Shown here in pieces: positions 10,287 to 18,345 of a stretch of 22,486 nt of DNA. The translations under genes and the position numbers were made by a program. Below the pieces are notes generated by a model, which did not search any database, was not told where the DNA came from, and saw only the letters and a program-made list of their open reading frames with translations. Within the stretch, counting starts at the first letter, position 1; each line of letters opens with the position of its first letter. The DNA comes from an uncultured Collinsella sp. (GTDB lineage: Bacteria; Actinomycetota; Coriobacteriia; Coriobacteriales; Coriobacteriaceae). The stretch lies in assembly GCA_934654765.1 (NCBI GenBank), contig CAKUGX010000021.1:1-22486 (forward strand). Reading direction: 5' to 3'.

Positions 10287-10641
10287 TCGAATCACCTTGC
10301 CTCATGTGTAACTTGTCTATCCTACATAAAAAGATGCACGACACATGGGCATGTGCGCCAAAAGCCTGACAAATGGTATGAACGTTGCCGCGCCGCGCGC
10401 CAAGCGTCATGGCAACAGGTCTTCAAAAGCAGACAAGATGAAAGCGTCCAAGACGAATGACGTCTTCCGCCGTTCGTCCCAAAAACGGCGCCGCTCGTTT
10501 TACAGTTCTGCCTTCGGTCGAGCCACAAGCGGCGTTGCTGTGCCAAGGCCGTATCTTAAAGCCACGAAATAAAAGCGCGCGGCAAAACAGGCTGCGCAAG
10601 GGGTGACGCCAAAGGGCGTCAAAAAGGAAAGGAGGGGAACA
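10287..10641. promoter_or_regulatory. divergent intergenic region with several small inverted repeats
   Basis: This 355-nt region must hold the promoters of the minus-strand C39-like gene and the plus-strand permease. Visible structures include CACATG-GG-CATGTG at 10342-10355 and AAGACG-aatga-CGTCTT at 10450-10466. CGCCGTT with AACGGCG pairs 10468-10474 with 10484-10490. A GACGAA/TTCGTC pairing (10452-10457 with 10473-10478) would exclude the previous two. A TGACGCC/GGCGTCA hairpin lies at 10604-10621 just before the permease ribosome-binding site. No promoter could be fixed, and no gene or RNA family was recognised. Confidence 0.4.
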
Positions 10642-12093
10642 ATGGCGGACAAGAACGCAGAGGTTGCAGTCGAGGATAACGGCGGCATGAAGAAAACGCT
10701 CTCGCTCTGGAACTTCTTCACCATCGGCTTTGGTGCCATCATCGGCACCGGCTGGGTTCTGCAGGTCGGCGACTGGATGGTCGTGGGCGGCGGCCCCGTT
10801 CCCGCTATGATCGCATTCCTCTTGGGTGCAATCTTCCTCGTGCCCGTCGGAGCTGTTTTCGGTGAGCTCACGGCTGCCATCCCCATCTCGGGCGGCATCG
10901 TCGAGTATGTCGACCGTAGCTTTGGCCGTACGCTGAGCTACATCACCGGATGGCTCCTGGCTTTGGGCAACGGCATTCTGTGCCCGTGGGAGGCCATCGC
11001 CATCTCGACCCTCGTGTCCGAGATGTTCGGCAGCCTGCCCGGTCTTGAGTGGCTGCGCGCCGTCAAGCTCTACACCATCCTGGGCGCCGACGTTTACCTG
11101 TTCCCGACGCTGATCGCGCTCGGCTTTGCAGTCTACGTCATCTTCCTTAACTTCCGCGGTGCCAGTTCGGCCGCCAAGCTCCAGGCCTTCCTGACCAAGG
11201 CCCTGCTCTGCGGCATGCTGCTCGCCATGGGCGTCTCACTGTTCACCGGCTCGCCGGACAATGCCATGCCCGTGTTCTCCCAGGTTACCGGCGCTGGCGG
11301 CGGCAAGGCCGCTACCGAGAGCACCAGCCTGTTCGCCGGCATCGTGTCGGTCCTAGTTCTGACCCCGTTCTTCTACGCCGGCTTCGATACCATTCCCCAG
11401 CAGGCTGAGGAGGCGGCCGAGGGCCTCAACTGGAACAAGTTCGGCAAGATCATCTCCCTGGCCCTGCTGGCCGCCGGCGGCTTCTACATGGTCTGCATCT
11501 ACTCGTTCGGCACCATCCTCGACTGGCATGAGTTTGTTAAGAGCCCGGTTCCCGCGCTTGCCTGCCTCAAGGGCATCAACATGCTCCTGTACCTGGCCAT
11601 GCTCGTCATCGCCACGCTTGGACCCATGGGCCCGATGAACTCCTTCTACGGCGCCACGAGCCGCATCATGCTCGCCATGGGCCGCAAGGGCCAGCTGCCC
11701 GAGCAGTTCGCCGAGGTCGACCCCAAGTCCGGCGCTCCCAAGCTTGCCTGCGTCGTCTTGGGCGTCATCACCGTCGTCGGTCCGTTCCTGGGCAAGAACA
11801 TGCTCATCCCTCTGACCAACGTGTCGGCTCTCGCCTTCATCTTCTCCTGCGGTATGGTCGCCCTCGCTTGCCTGCGCATGCGCTTCACCGAGCCCGACCT
11901 GCCTCGTCCCTACGAGGTGCCCGGCGGCAAGTTTGGCATCGGCCTCGCTATCGCTGCCTGCGCCATCATCATCGGCCTGCTCGTGATCCCGTTCTCTCCC
12001 GCCTCTCTCAACATGGTGGAGTGGAGCATCGTGATCGGCTGGCTGGCCGTCGGCCTGGCTCTCATGGCCTTCACTAATTCCCGCAAAAAGTAA
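10642..12093 (+). CDS. APC-superfamily amino acid/amine permease
   Basis: This is a membrane transporter for an amino acid, amine or related compound. The 483 residues have about 12 hydrophobic segments. The first carries the APC signature FFTIGFGAIIGTGWVL (25-40, with GAIIGTG at 31-37), followed by FGELTAAIPISGG, also typical of the superfamily. The ATG at 10642 follows AAAGGAGGGG at 10628-10637. An upstream in-frame ATG at 10603 lies inside a hairpin and lacks such a site. The downstream amidohydrolase, 131 nt away on the same strand with no clear terminator between, suggests that the imported compound is its substrate or product. The C-ending codon bias is strong, like nifJ and arcC. The exact substrate cannot be named from sequence. 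Confidence 0.9.
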   Translation: MADKNAEVAVEDNGGMKKTLSLWNFFTIGFGAIIGTGWVLQVGDWMVVGGGPVPAMIAFLLGAIFLVPVGAVFGELTAAIPISGGIVEYVDRSFGRTLSYITGWLLALGNGILCPWEAIAISTLVSEMFGSLPGLEWLRAVKLYTILGADVYLFPTLIALGFAVYVIFLNFRGASSAAKLQAFLTKALLCGMLLAMGVSLFTGSPDNAMPVFSQVTGAGGGKAATESTSLFAGIVSVLVLTPFFYAGFDTIPQQAEEAAEGLNWNKFGKIISLALLAAGGFYMVCIYSFGTILDWHEFVKSPVPALACLKGINMLLYLAMLVIATLGPMGPMNSFYGATSRIMLAMGRKGQLPEQFAEVDPKSGAPKLACVVLGVITVVGPFLGKNMLIPLTNVSALAFIFSCGMVALACLRMRFTEPDLPRPYEVPGGKFGIGLAIAACAIIIGLLVIPFSPASLNMVEWSIVIGWLAVGLALMAFTNSRKK

Positions 12094-12099
12094 CGCCGA

Positions 12100-12151
12100 G
12101 CCGGGGCGGATCGGGTGTGCGGGCCCCTCTCTTCCGCGCACCGAACCCGGC
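12100..12151 (+). other. bulged hairpin between permease and amidohydrolase genes
   Basis: GCCGGG (12100-12105) pairs with CCCGGC (12146-12151). Bases 12112-12122 pair with 12134-12143, leaving a one-base bulge and one wobble. No T-tract follows, so it more likely stabilises or processes a shared mRNA than terminates it. Confidence 0.4.
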
Positions 12152-12224
12152 GCCACTTGGGTAGCTTTGTGAGGCCTTAACCCAACACGGCCTCGCCCAC
12201 TATATGGATCCATAAGGAGGAACC

Positions 12225-13502
12225 ATGTCCACTAAGTATGCAATCGTTGGCGGCAAGCTCATCGACGGTACCGGTGCCGAGCCGGTCGAGAACTCCCTCG
12301 TTCTCGTCGACGACAACGGCAAGATTGAGTACGCCGGCGCCATGCAGGACCTTCCCGAGGGCGTTGAGGTCATCGACGCCGCCGGCAAGACCGTCCTTCC
12401 CGGCCTGATCGACACCCACCTGCATTTCTCGGGCAACTTGACCGACGATGACACCGACTGGGTCATGCAGCCGCTCCTCGAGAAGCAGGCCGTCGCCGTC
12501 AAGCAGGCCTACGACTGCCTCACCCACGGCCTCACCACCGTCTGCGAGATCGGCCGCTTTGGTATCCAGATCCGTGACTGCATCGACAAGGGCGTCTTCA
12601 AGGGCCCGCGCGTTCTGGCCACCGGCCTTGGCTTCTGCCGCGTTGCCGGCCACGGCGACTCCCACCACTGCAGCCAGGAGCTCAACAAGGAATCGCACCC
12701 CTGGGGCGATCAGGTCGACGGTCCTTGGGATCTGCGCAAGGCCGTCCGTCGTCGCCTGCGCGAGAACCCCGATGCCATCAAGATCTGGGCTACCGGTGGC
12801 GGCATCTGGCGCTGGGACTCCGGCCGCGACCAGCACTACTGCTCCGAGGAGATTCAGGCCGTGGTCGAAGAGGCCAAGATGGTCGGCATCCCCGTGTGGA
12901 GCCACTGCTACAACAACCACGCCGCTGCCTACGATTCCGTTCGCTTTGGCTGCGAGCAGCTGATTCACGGCTTCGATATCGATGAGCGCACCATGGACCT
13001 CATGGCCGAGCAGGGCACCTTCTTCACCCCGACGATCGCCTTCCTGCCCACCTGGTACGCCACCTATCCGCCCGTCTACGTCCCCGAGCTGCACGACAAG
13101 TACGAGGGCACCCTGGTCGAGAAGGAGCTGCAGCGCAACTACGACTGCCTGCGCGAGGCCAAGAAGCGCGGCGTCGTCATGACGATCGGCTCCGACTCCT
13201 TCTCCTTCGTCACCCCGTACGGCACCTGCTCCATCGAGGAGATGTACGAGTTCGTCGACAAGATCGGCTTCACCCCGGTCGAGACCATCACCTGTGCCAC
13301 CCTCAACGGTGCCAAGATGTGCCACATCGAGGACGAGACCGGTTCCATCGAGGCCGGCAAGTGCGCCGACCTGCTGGTCGTCAACGGTGACGTCGCCGCC
13401 GACATCCACGTGCTCAACACCGACAACATGGACGTCATCATGAAGGACGGCTGGATTGTCGAGGCTGGCACCTTCGGCGACGCAAACAAGTACAGCGCGT
13501 AG
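12225..13502 (+). CDS. metal-dependent amidohydrolase (imidazolonepropionase/Xaa-Pro dipeptidase-like, COG1228 type)
   Basis: This is a cytoplasmic binuclear metal hydrolase of the amidohydrolase superfamily, 425 residues long. The small N-terminal beta domain (YAIVGGKLIDGTG) leads into the barrel. Metal ligands are visible in order: His65 and His67 in DTHLHFSG, Lys186 (the expected carboxylated lysine) in AIKIWATGG, His227 in VWSHCYN, His248 in LIHGFD and Asp324 in TIGSDSF. Lysine with ATGG, plus VDGPWDLRKAVRRRLRENPD, fits the group that includes Xaa-Pro dipeptidases and related enzymes. That group is poor at predicting the exact substrate, which could be an N-acyl amino acid, a dipeptide or another cyclic amide. 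The ATG at 12225 follows AAGGAGG. The neighbouring permease probably feeds it. Confidence 0.92.
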   Translation: MSTKYAIVGGKLIDGTGAEPVENSLVLVDDNGKIEYAGAMQDLPEGVEVIDAAGKTVLPGLIDTHLHFSGNLTDDDTDWVMQPLLEKQAVAVKQAYDCLTHGLTTVCEIGRFGIQIRDCIDKGVFKGPRVLATGLGFCRVAGHGDSHHCSQELNKESHPWGDQVDGPWDLRKAVRRRLRENPDAIKIWATGGGIWRWDSGRDQHYCSEEIQAVVEEAKMVGIPVWSHCYNNHAAAYDSVRFGCEQLIHGFDIDERTMDLMAEQGTFFTPTIAFLPTWYATYPPVYVPELHDKYEGTLVEKELQRNYDCLREAKKRGVVMTIGSDSFSFVTPYGTCSIEEMYEFVDKIGFTPVETITCATLNGAKMCHIEDETGSIEAGKCADLLVVNGDVAADIHVLNTDNMDVIMKDGWIVEAGTFGDANKYSA

Positions 13503-13543
13503 GCTACCGTTCATCGATGGCTGGATGTAAAACACAGTATTTG

Positions 13544-13558
13544 ATTGCATAATGCAAT
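13544..13558. promoter_or_regulatory. 15-nt perfect palindrome upstream of the first histidine kinase
   Basis: ATTGCAT-A-ATGCAAT is a perfect palindrome with a single central base. It lies just before the terminator hairpin at 13561 and 56 nt before the kinase start. A possible weak -10 (CATAAT, 13548-13553) overlaps it, with TGTAAA at 13526-13531 as a poor -35. It is a candidate operator; the binding protein is unknown. Confidence 0.4.
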
Positions 13559-13560
13559 GG

Positions 13561-13584
13561 AGAGGGTCGCTTGCGGCCCTCTTT
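13561..13584 (+). terminator. terminator of the permease/amidohydrolase unit
   Basis: AGAGGGTC (13561-13568) pairs with GGCCCTCT (13575-13582), 8 bp with one wobble and a 6-nt loop, followed by TT and ATT. It sits inside the longest open frame of the next gene, arguing for a downstream start of that gene. Confidence 0.65.
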
Positions 13585-13614
13585 ATTGCTATGGGGTGCG
13601 TCAGTAAGAAGGGG

Positions 13615-15006
13615 ATGACGGTGGATTTCAATAGGCTGATTCTGGGCAAGAGCTACAACTCTACCAAGGTCTTTCGTACCGCTCAGCATGTGGTTCAAGC
13701 CATCTTGCTCGGTATTGTCGTTCCGCTGCTTATCCTGCTGCTCATCTGGGATCTAACCGATAATCCCAATCCCGTTCCGGCCGTTGTCGTCATTGCCGGC
13801 TTGGTCATGCTGTGCTTCTTCTTCTCGTACGTCTTTGTCGTTCCCGACGATCTCACATCGAGCGCAACCGACCGCACGCTCGCCATCGCTTCAAAAATAT
13901 TCGCCTACACGTCGCGCGGCCTTACGCCCGAGGCCGCCCTGGGCGCCTCTAAGATTATCCTGTCCGAAACTATCGCCTCTGCCATCTGCTTTACCGACGG
14001 CAAGCAGGTGCTGGCGAGCTGGGGCGAGGACTCGGCAAAATGCCCCGCGGGCACCCCGGTGGTGTTGCGGACTACGCTCAACGTGATCAACAGCGGTGAG
14101 CAAAGCGTGTTTTCGCGCGATGCCTCGACCGAGACGGGTGGCTACTTTCCGCGTCTGCGCGCCGGTATTGTCGCACCGCTTACCGTGCGCGGGCATTGCG
14201 TGGGCACGCTCGAGCTGTATTATCCCCGTCTGAGCAGCATCGATATGCGCCAGACAGCGCTTGCCTCGGGCTTTGCCGACCTCATTTCCACGCAGCTTGC
14301 GAGCTTTGAGCTCGAGCGCCAGGACGAGCTCACGGCCCGCGTGGAGCTGCGCGCCTTGCAATCGCAGGTCGATCCTCATTTTCTGTTTAACACCATCAGC
14401 ACCATCGTGTCGCTCGTTCGAACCGAGCCCGACAAGGCGCGGTCGCTGCTGATCGACTTTTCCAATTACTATCGTCAGACGCTTTCTGATTCCGATACGC
14501 TCACCACGCTCGAGCACGAGGTGGAACAGGGCACTCGCTATATCAATCTAATGCAGGCTCGTTATGGCGACGGCCGTCTGCGCGTCTCGGTCGATATCGA
14601 CTTTGAGGTGCGCGACAGCCTGGTGCCGCCGTTTATCTTGCAGCCGCTGCTCGAAAACTGCATCAAGCATGCGCAGCGCGAGACCGAGCCGCTTTCTATT
14701 CATGTTAGGGCTTTCGAGACCGATGACGGCTTGGAGATCATCGTCGAAGATGACGGCATCGGTATGAGCGAAGAAGTCTGCGCGCATCTGTTTGAGCAAC
14801 ATCGCCGAGAGGAGCCCGAGAGCATTACCGCCGACGGCTCCATCAAGCGAGGTTGCGGCCTGGCGCTCTTCAACGTGCTTCAGCGCATCCATTTCTTTTA
14901 CGGAGAAGATTCCGGCATGCGCGTGGAGTCCCAGGAGGACGTGGGGACGCAGGTTATCGTCGAGCTGAACGGCGAGCCGCATGAGCCGGCGCCGTTGACG
15001 GCGTAG
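13615..15006 (+). CDS. LytS-type sensor histidine kinase (first of two paralogues)
   Basis: This membrane sensor kinase autophosphorylates on histidine and passes phosphate to the response regulator encoded 35 nt downstream. The 463 residues have two membrane segments (about 26-46 and 55-76) and a GAF-like region (about 95-235, ending ASGFADLISTQL). A short coiled helix precedes the His_kinase domain with His255 in LQSQVDPHFLFNTIS. The ATPase domain has Asn348 in QPLLENCIKHA, then VEDDGIGMSEE and GCGLALFNV. It lacks the multi-helix 5TM domain of classical LytS. The start is uncertain: ATG 13615 is very close to AAGAAGGGG, and a GTG at 13621 has better spacing. The longer frame from 13552 would include a terminator. 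The stimulus is unknown. Confidence 0.92.
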   Translation: MTVDFNRLILGKSYNSTKVFRTAQHVVQAILLGIVVPLLILLLIWDLTDNPNPVPAVVVIAGLVMLCFFFSYVFVVPDDLTSSATDRTLAIASKIFAYTSRGLTPEAALGASKIILSETIASAICFTDGKQVLASWGEDSAKCPAGTPVVLRTTLNVINSGEQSVFSRDASTETGGYFPRLRAGIVAPLTVRGHCVGTLELYYPRLSSIDMRQTALASGFADLISTQLASFELERQDELTARVELRALQSQVDPHFLFNTISTIVSLVRTEPDKARSLLIDFSNYYRQTLSDSDTLTTLEHEVEQGTRYINLMQARYGDGRLRVSVDIDFEVRDSLVPPFILQPLLENCIKHAQRETEPLSIHVRAFETDDGLEIIVEDDGIGMSEEVCAHLFEQHRREEPESITADGSIKRGCGLALFNVLQRIHFFYGEDSGMRVESQEDVGTQVIVELNGEPHEPAPLTA

Positions 15007-15041
15007 CACGCGAGTGTATTGAGGAGAGAGAGGAAGCGCAC

Positions 15042-15776
15042 ATGTCCGAGGGCTGGAACATCCTGGTGGTTGATGACGAGCCTCCCATCAGGGCTGAGCT
15101 ACGCTATCTATTGGAGAAGGACGCGCGCGTGGGGCATATTGCCGAGGCGGGCAATGTCACCGAGGCCGTGGAGTCGATTCTCTCGAGCAAGCCCGACGTG
15201 TTGTTTTTGGACATCACGATGCCCGGTCGCTCGGGAATTGAGCTTGCCGAGACGCTGCAGAACTTAAAGACGCCGCCGGTGGTTGTGTTTGTGACGGCGT
15301 TTGCCGAGTTTGCCGCCGATGCGTATAACCTCGATGCGGTCGACTATATCGTCAAGCCGGTCGAGGACGCACGTCTGTCAAAGGCACTCGACAAGATCGA
15401 GGCAGCCTTGGGTGCCCGTCGTGTTATCCACGCTCCGCGCCAGCCTTTGCGTCTGACGGTGGACCGCGGGGGCAAAAAGGTGTTCATTCCCGCCGCAGAC
15501 ATCTGCTACTTTGAGGCGCGCGCCGATTTTTGCAACGCCATCTGTGCCGAGGGAACGTACCTGATCAATGAATCGATCTCTTCGCTCGAGCGTCGTTTGG
15601 GCTCCGAGGGCTTTATTCGCGTTCATCGCAGCTATCTGGTCAATTTGGAGGACGTGCACAATGTTGAGATTGGCTCCACGGGGTTGATGGAGCTCAGGCT
15701 CGACCGCGTGAGCTCGACGGTGCCGGTGTCCCGTCGTCGTGCCGCCGAGGTCAAGTCGCACCTGGGACTTGCGTAA
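15042..15776 (+). CDS. LytTR-family response regulator (first pair)
   Basis: This DNA-binding response regulator has 244 residues. The receiver domain (about 6-120) has the acidic pair Asp11/Asp12, phosphoacceptor Asp57 in PDVLFLDITMPG, Thr85 and Lys105 in DYIVKPVEDA. The LytTR domain (about 137-242) includes VFIPAADICYFEARADFCNA and FIRVHRSYLVNLEDV. It lies 35 nt after its kinase with a GAGGAGAGAGAGGAA ribosome-binding region, so the two form one transcript. LytTR proteins usually control extracellular polysaccharide, bacteriocin, autolysis or virulence functions. The target genes here are not identified. No terminator is obvious before the next gene. Confidence 0.95.
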   Translation: MSEGWNILVVDDEPPIRAELRYLLEKDARVGHIAEAGNVTEAVESILSSKPDVLFLDITMPGRSGIELAETLQNLKTPPVVVFVTAFAEFAADAYNLDAVDYIVKPVEDARLSKALDKIEAALGARRVIHAPRQPLRLTVDRGGKKVFIPAADICYFEARADFCNAICAEGTYLINESISSLERRLGSEGFIRVHRSYLVNLEDVHNVEIGSTGLMELRLDRVSSTVPVSRRRAAEVKSHLGLA

Positions 15777-15868
15777 GAGGCTTGCGTGCCGTCGTTTACC
15801 ATCGCAGGTTTGGCATGGGCGCGCGGTGGGCATAATGGGTGGCATCGAATGAAATCGAAAGGATCATT

Positions 15869-16813
15869 ATGCCCGCGCTTATCACCCATCATCTGTTTGG
15901 CGAGGAAAGCATCGACCGTCTTCCGCAGGGCGTCATCACGTCCGATGAAGAGCGCATTGCCTTTATCTTGGGCAACCAAGGCCCCGACCCGTTTTTCTTT
16001 CACATTCTGACACCGCGTGTTTCCGACTGTACGCTGCTGGCGCAGGTCATGCATCGCTCGCGCATGTCTCGCCAGTTCGCGTGCCTGCGCGACGGCGTGT
16101 CGCATCTGCTGCCGCGCGACGCCAGCTTGGGTCGCGCCTTTGCGCTGGGCCTGCTGTCTCATTACGTGCTCGACCGCAACGCCCATCCCTTTGTCTATGA
16201 GCAGCAGTTTGGCATCGTGGAGTCCGATTCAGGGCTTGAGGATTCGAGCAGCCAGGTCCATGCCGTGATCGAGAGCGACCTGGATGTAATGATGCTGCAG
16301 CTTAAGCGCGATGGCGCTACGGTCGACGATTACCCGCCGGCGGGCGAGATCGTCACCACCGATCGCATCAATCGCGTGGCCGGCGTGCTGATGAGCTATG
16401 TTGCCGGACGCGTGTACGGCATTGACATTCCGGCGGGGGAGTACGGTGCTGCCGTTGCCAACATGCAACGACTTTACCGCGCGATTGAGCCGGCCGGCTC
16501 CGCAAAGACGCGCGCGATCTCGCTGGTTGAGGGCTTGGTGCACGACTACTCGCTGCTCGACGGCCTTGCCCATCGCGTGACGACGGAGCTGCCCGAGCGC
16601 ACCGGTAACCTGGGCCATCTGACATGGAAGAATCCCTTTACCGATGAGGTCTCGAACGAGAGCTTCCCCGAGGTCTTTGATCGCGCGCTGGTCGATTACG
16701 AGTGCACGGTCGCGCGTTTTATCGAGACCGGTGACATGGAGGCCGTGACCAGTCACGTCAACTACAGCGGCCGCGTGCTCGATGCCGATGAGGAGTTCGA
16801 CCGCGAGGAATAG
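15869..16813 (+). CDS. zinc-dependent phospholipase C-like protein
   Basis: This protein resembles the zinc-dependent phospholipase C fold (Zn_dep_PLPC), an all-helical metal enzyme that in secreted forms cleaves phosphatidylcholine. Candidate zinc ligands appear in the usual order: His7 and His8 (ITHHLFG), Asp40 (LGNQGPDPFFF), His98 and Asp102 (LLSHYVLDRNAHPF, with His106), then His131 and Glu135 (HAVIESDLD). It has 314 residues and no signal peptide, so it is probably cytoplasmic, unlike clostridial alpha-toxin. Bacterial homologues of this type often have no proven substrate. The ATG at 15869 follows GAAAGGA (15857-15863) and puts the metal-binding N-terminus near position 1. A start at 15839 would add ten residues. 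It follows the first two-component system closely and may be co-transcribed. Confidence 0.85.
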   Translation: MPALITHHLFGEESIDRLPQGVITSDEERIAFILGNQGPDPFFFHILTPRVSDCTLLAQVMHRSRMSRQFACLRDGVSHLLPRDASLGRAFALGLLSHYVLDRNAHPFVYEQQFGIVESDSGLEDSSSQVHAVIESDLDVMMLQLKRDGATVDDYPPAGEIVTTDRINRVAGVLMSYVAGRVYGIDIPAGEYGAAVANMQRLYRAIEPAGSAKTRAISLVEGLVHDYSLLDGLAHRVTTELPERTGNLGHLTWKNPFTDEVSNESFPEVFDRALVDYECTVARFIETGDMEAVTSHVNYSGRVLDADEEFDREE

Positions 16814-16914
16814 GGCCCGCGCGTGCCCCTTTGCCGAATCCTTACCGGTGCTTCTGGACAATTGGGGTACGATGAACTAGCTGCATATCGGGCGAATACG
16901 AAGGGTCCCTGTCC

Positions 16915-18174
16915 ATGAAATACACCAAGCTCGAGCGTAACTGGGTCATGTACGATGTGGGAAACTCGGCCCTCGTGCTGCTCAATACCTCGGTGGTGCC
17001 CATCTACTTTAACGCCATCAATACCGGTGCTTCCTCGGCAGACCTGGTGGTCGCTTGGGGCAACGCGCAGACGATTGCCTCGCTGGTCATTGCCATGCTC
17101 ATGCCCATTCTGGGCGCGCTTGCCGATTACGCCGGTAACAAGATTAAGTTCTTCTTGGGTTTCTTCCTCACGGGCCTGGTTCTTTGCCTGGCGCAGGCTA
17201 TCCCAATGTCCGCCATGGCATTTTTGACCGTGTATGTGCTGTGCACCATCGGCCTTAACTCTTCTATGACGTTCTACGACGCCATGCTGCCCGACATTAC
17301 CACCGACGAGCGCATGGACGCCGTGTCCAGTTCGGGCTATGCCTGGGGCTACATCGGTTCCACCGTGCCGTTCATCATCTGCCTGGCGCTTATCATGGGT
17401 GGTCCCGCTCTTGGTGTCCCCACCATGCTGGCAACGCGTCTGTCGTTTGTCATCACTGGTGCCTGGTGGCTCATCTTTACCCTGCCGCTCATTCGCACCT
17501 ATAAGCAAAAGTACGGTCGCGAGCGCGGTCCCGAGGACACTCTCGGCCACATTGTGGGCGGCGTGTTCTCCGAGGTCGGACACACCATGCGCGAGATCGC
17601 CCACAACAAGACCGTGCTGGTCTACATGATCGCGTTCTTCTTCTACATCGACGGTGTGCACACGGTCATTTCCATGGCGACCAGCTATGGATCGGCTTTG
17701 GGCATCGACTCGACCCAACTGGTGCTGGCTCTGCTCGTTACGCAGTTTGTGGCCTTTCCGTCCGCCATCATCTACGGCAAGCTTGCCGGTCGCGTGGGCA
17801 CACTCAATATGATCTTGGTGGCCGTCGCCGCCTATATGGGCATCGTGCTCTTTGCCGCGTTCTTCCTCAAGACCGCCTTTGAGTTTTGGGTGCTTGCCAT
17901 TTTGGTCGGCCTGTTCCAAGGCGGCGTGCAGGCGCTGAGCCGCAGCTACTTCGGTCGCATTATTCCCAAGGAAAAGTCCAACGAGTACTACGGCTTCTTT
18001 GATATCTTTGGCCGCTATGCAAGTGTTATGGGCACCTTCTTGGTGTCGGTCGTCACCTCGCTGACCGGCAACCCTTCGCTGGGCGTCCTGTCTATCGGCG
18101 TGCTGCTGGTGGTGGGCTTTGTGCTGCTGGTCCGTCTGTCCCGCATGTCTCAGACGGCAGAGCAGGCCGCATAG
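16915..18174 (+). CDS. MFS transporter, UMF1 family (Atg22-like)
   Basis: This is a membrane transporter of 419 residues with about 12 hydrophobic segments. The N-terminus NWVMYDVGNSALVLLNT carries the YD-x-NSA signature of the UMF1 family, related to the yeast vacuolar effluxer Atg22. The conserved SSSGYAWGYIGSTVPF and GLFQGGVQALSRSYFGRIIP segments also fit. Bacterial members are of uncertain substrate; Atg22 exports amino acids. The ATG at 16915 is preceded by AAGGG (16901-16905) at 9 nt. It sits 101 nt after the phospholipase-like gene, with no terminator seen between, so co-transcription with the upstream genes is possible but not shown. Confidence 0.92.
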   Translation: MKYTKLERNWVMYDVGNSALVLLNTSVVPIYFNAINTGASSADLVVAWGNAQTIASLVIAMLMPILGALADYAGNKIKFFLGFFLTGLVLCLAQAIPMSAMAFLTVYVLCTIGLNSSMTFYDAMLPDITTDERMDAVSSSGYAWGYIGSTVPFIICLALIMGGPALGVPTMLATRLSFVITGAWWLIFTLPLIRTYKQKYGRERGPEDTLGHIVGGVFSEVGHTMREIAHNKTVLVYMIAFFFYIDGVHTVISMATSYGSALGIDSTQLVLALLVTQFVAFPSAIIYGKLAGRVGTLNMILVAVAAYMGIVLFAAFFLKTAFEFWVLAILVGLFQGGVQALSRSYFGRIIPKEKSNEYYGFFDIFGRYASVMGTFLVSVVTSLTGNPSLGVLSIGVLLVVGFVLLVRLSRMSQTAEQAA

Positions 18175-18288
18175 GAACTTGCCGGTAATTGCGTCCGCCG
18201 CGATACTCTTTTGGGGTTATCCGCAATAAACATTCTGACTTCCGAACAATGATTAGCCCAAGTGGGTATGATGGAGTCAGCTAGGTCG

Positions 18289-18324
18289 CGGGGCGTCGCC
18301 TGTGTTTGGCGGCGTCCCGTTTTT
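18289..18324 (+). terminator. Rho-independent terminator or leader attenuator before the glycosyltransferase gene
   Basis: Bases 18289-18300 pair with 18308-18319 over 12 positions, including two G-U pairs, with a 7-nt loop and then TTTTT. It lies 115 nt after the MFS gene but only 21 nt before the glycosyltransferase start. It could end the upstream transcript, or it could attenuate a transcript starting after the possible -10 TATGAT at 18267-18272. Confidence 0.65.
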
Positions 18325-18345
18325 GTGTTGCAGGGAGGGTAAGGC

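Noticed and set aside
10604..10621. TGACGCC/GGCGTCA hairpin before the permease as a terminator
   Set aside because: It is followed by A residues on the plus strand, and on the minus strand no T-tract follows it, so it fits neither direction.
13506..13514. ACCGTTCAT, which fits the LytTR half-site consensus upstream of the first kinase
   Set aside because: LytTR sites need a direct repeat about 21-22 nt apart, and no second half-site is present at that spacing. A 9-nt degenerate match is expected by chance.
13552..13614. Upstream start of the first histidine kinase at 13552
   Set aside because: This extension lies over the terminator hairpin at 13561-13584 and has no ribosome-binding site. 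The starts at 13615 or 13621 fit better.
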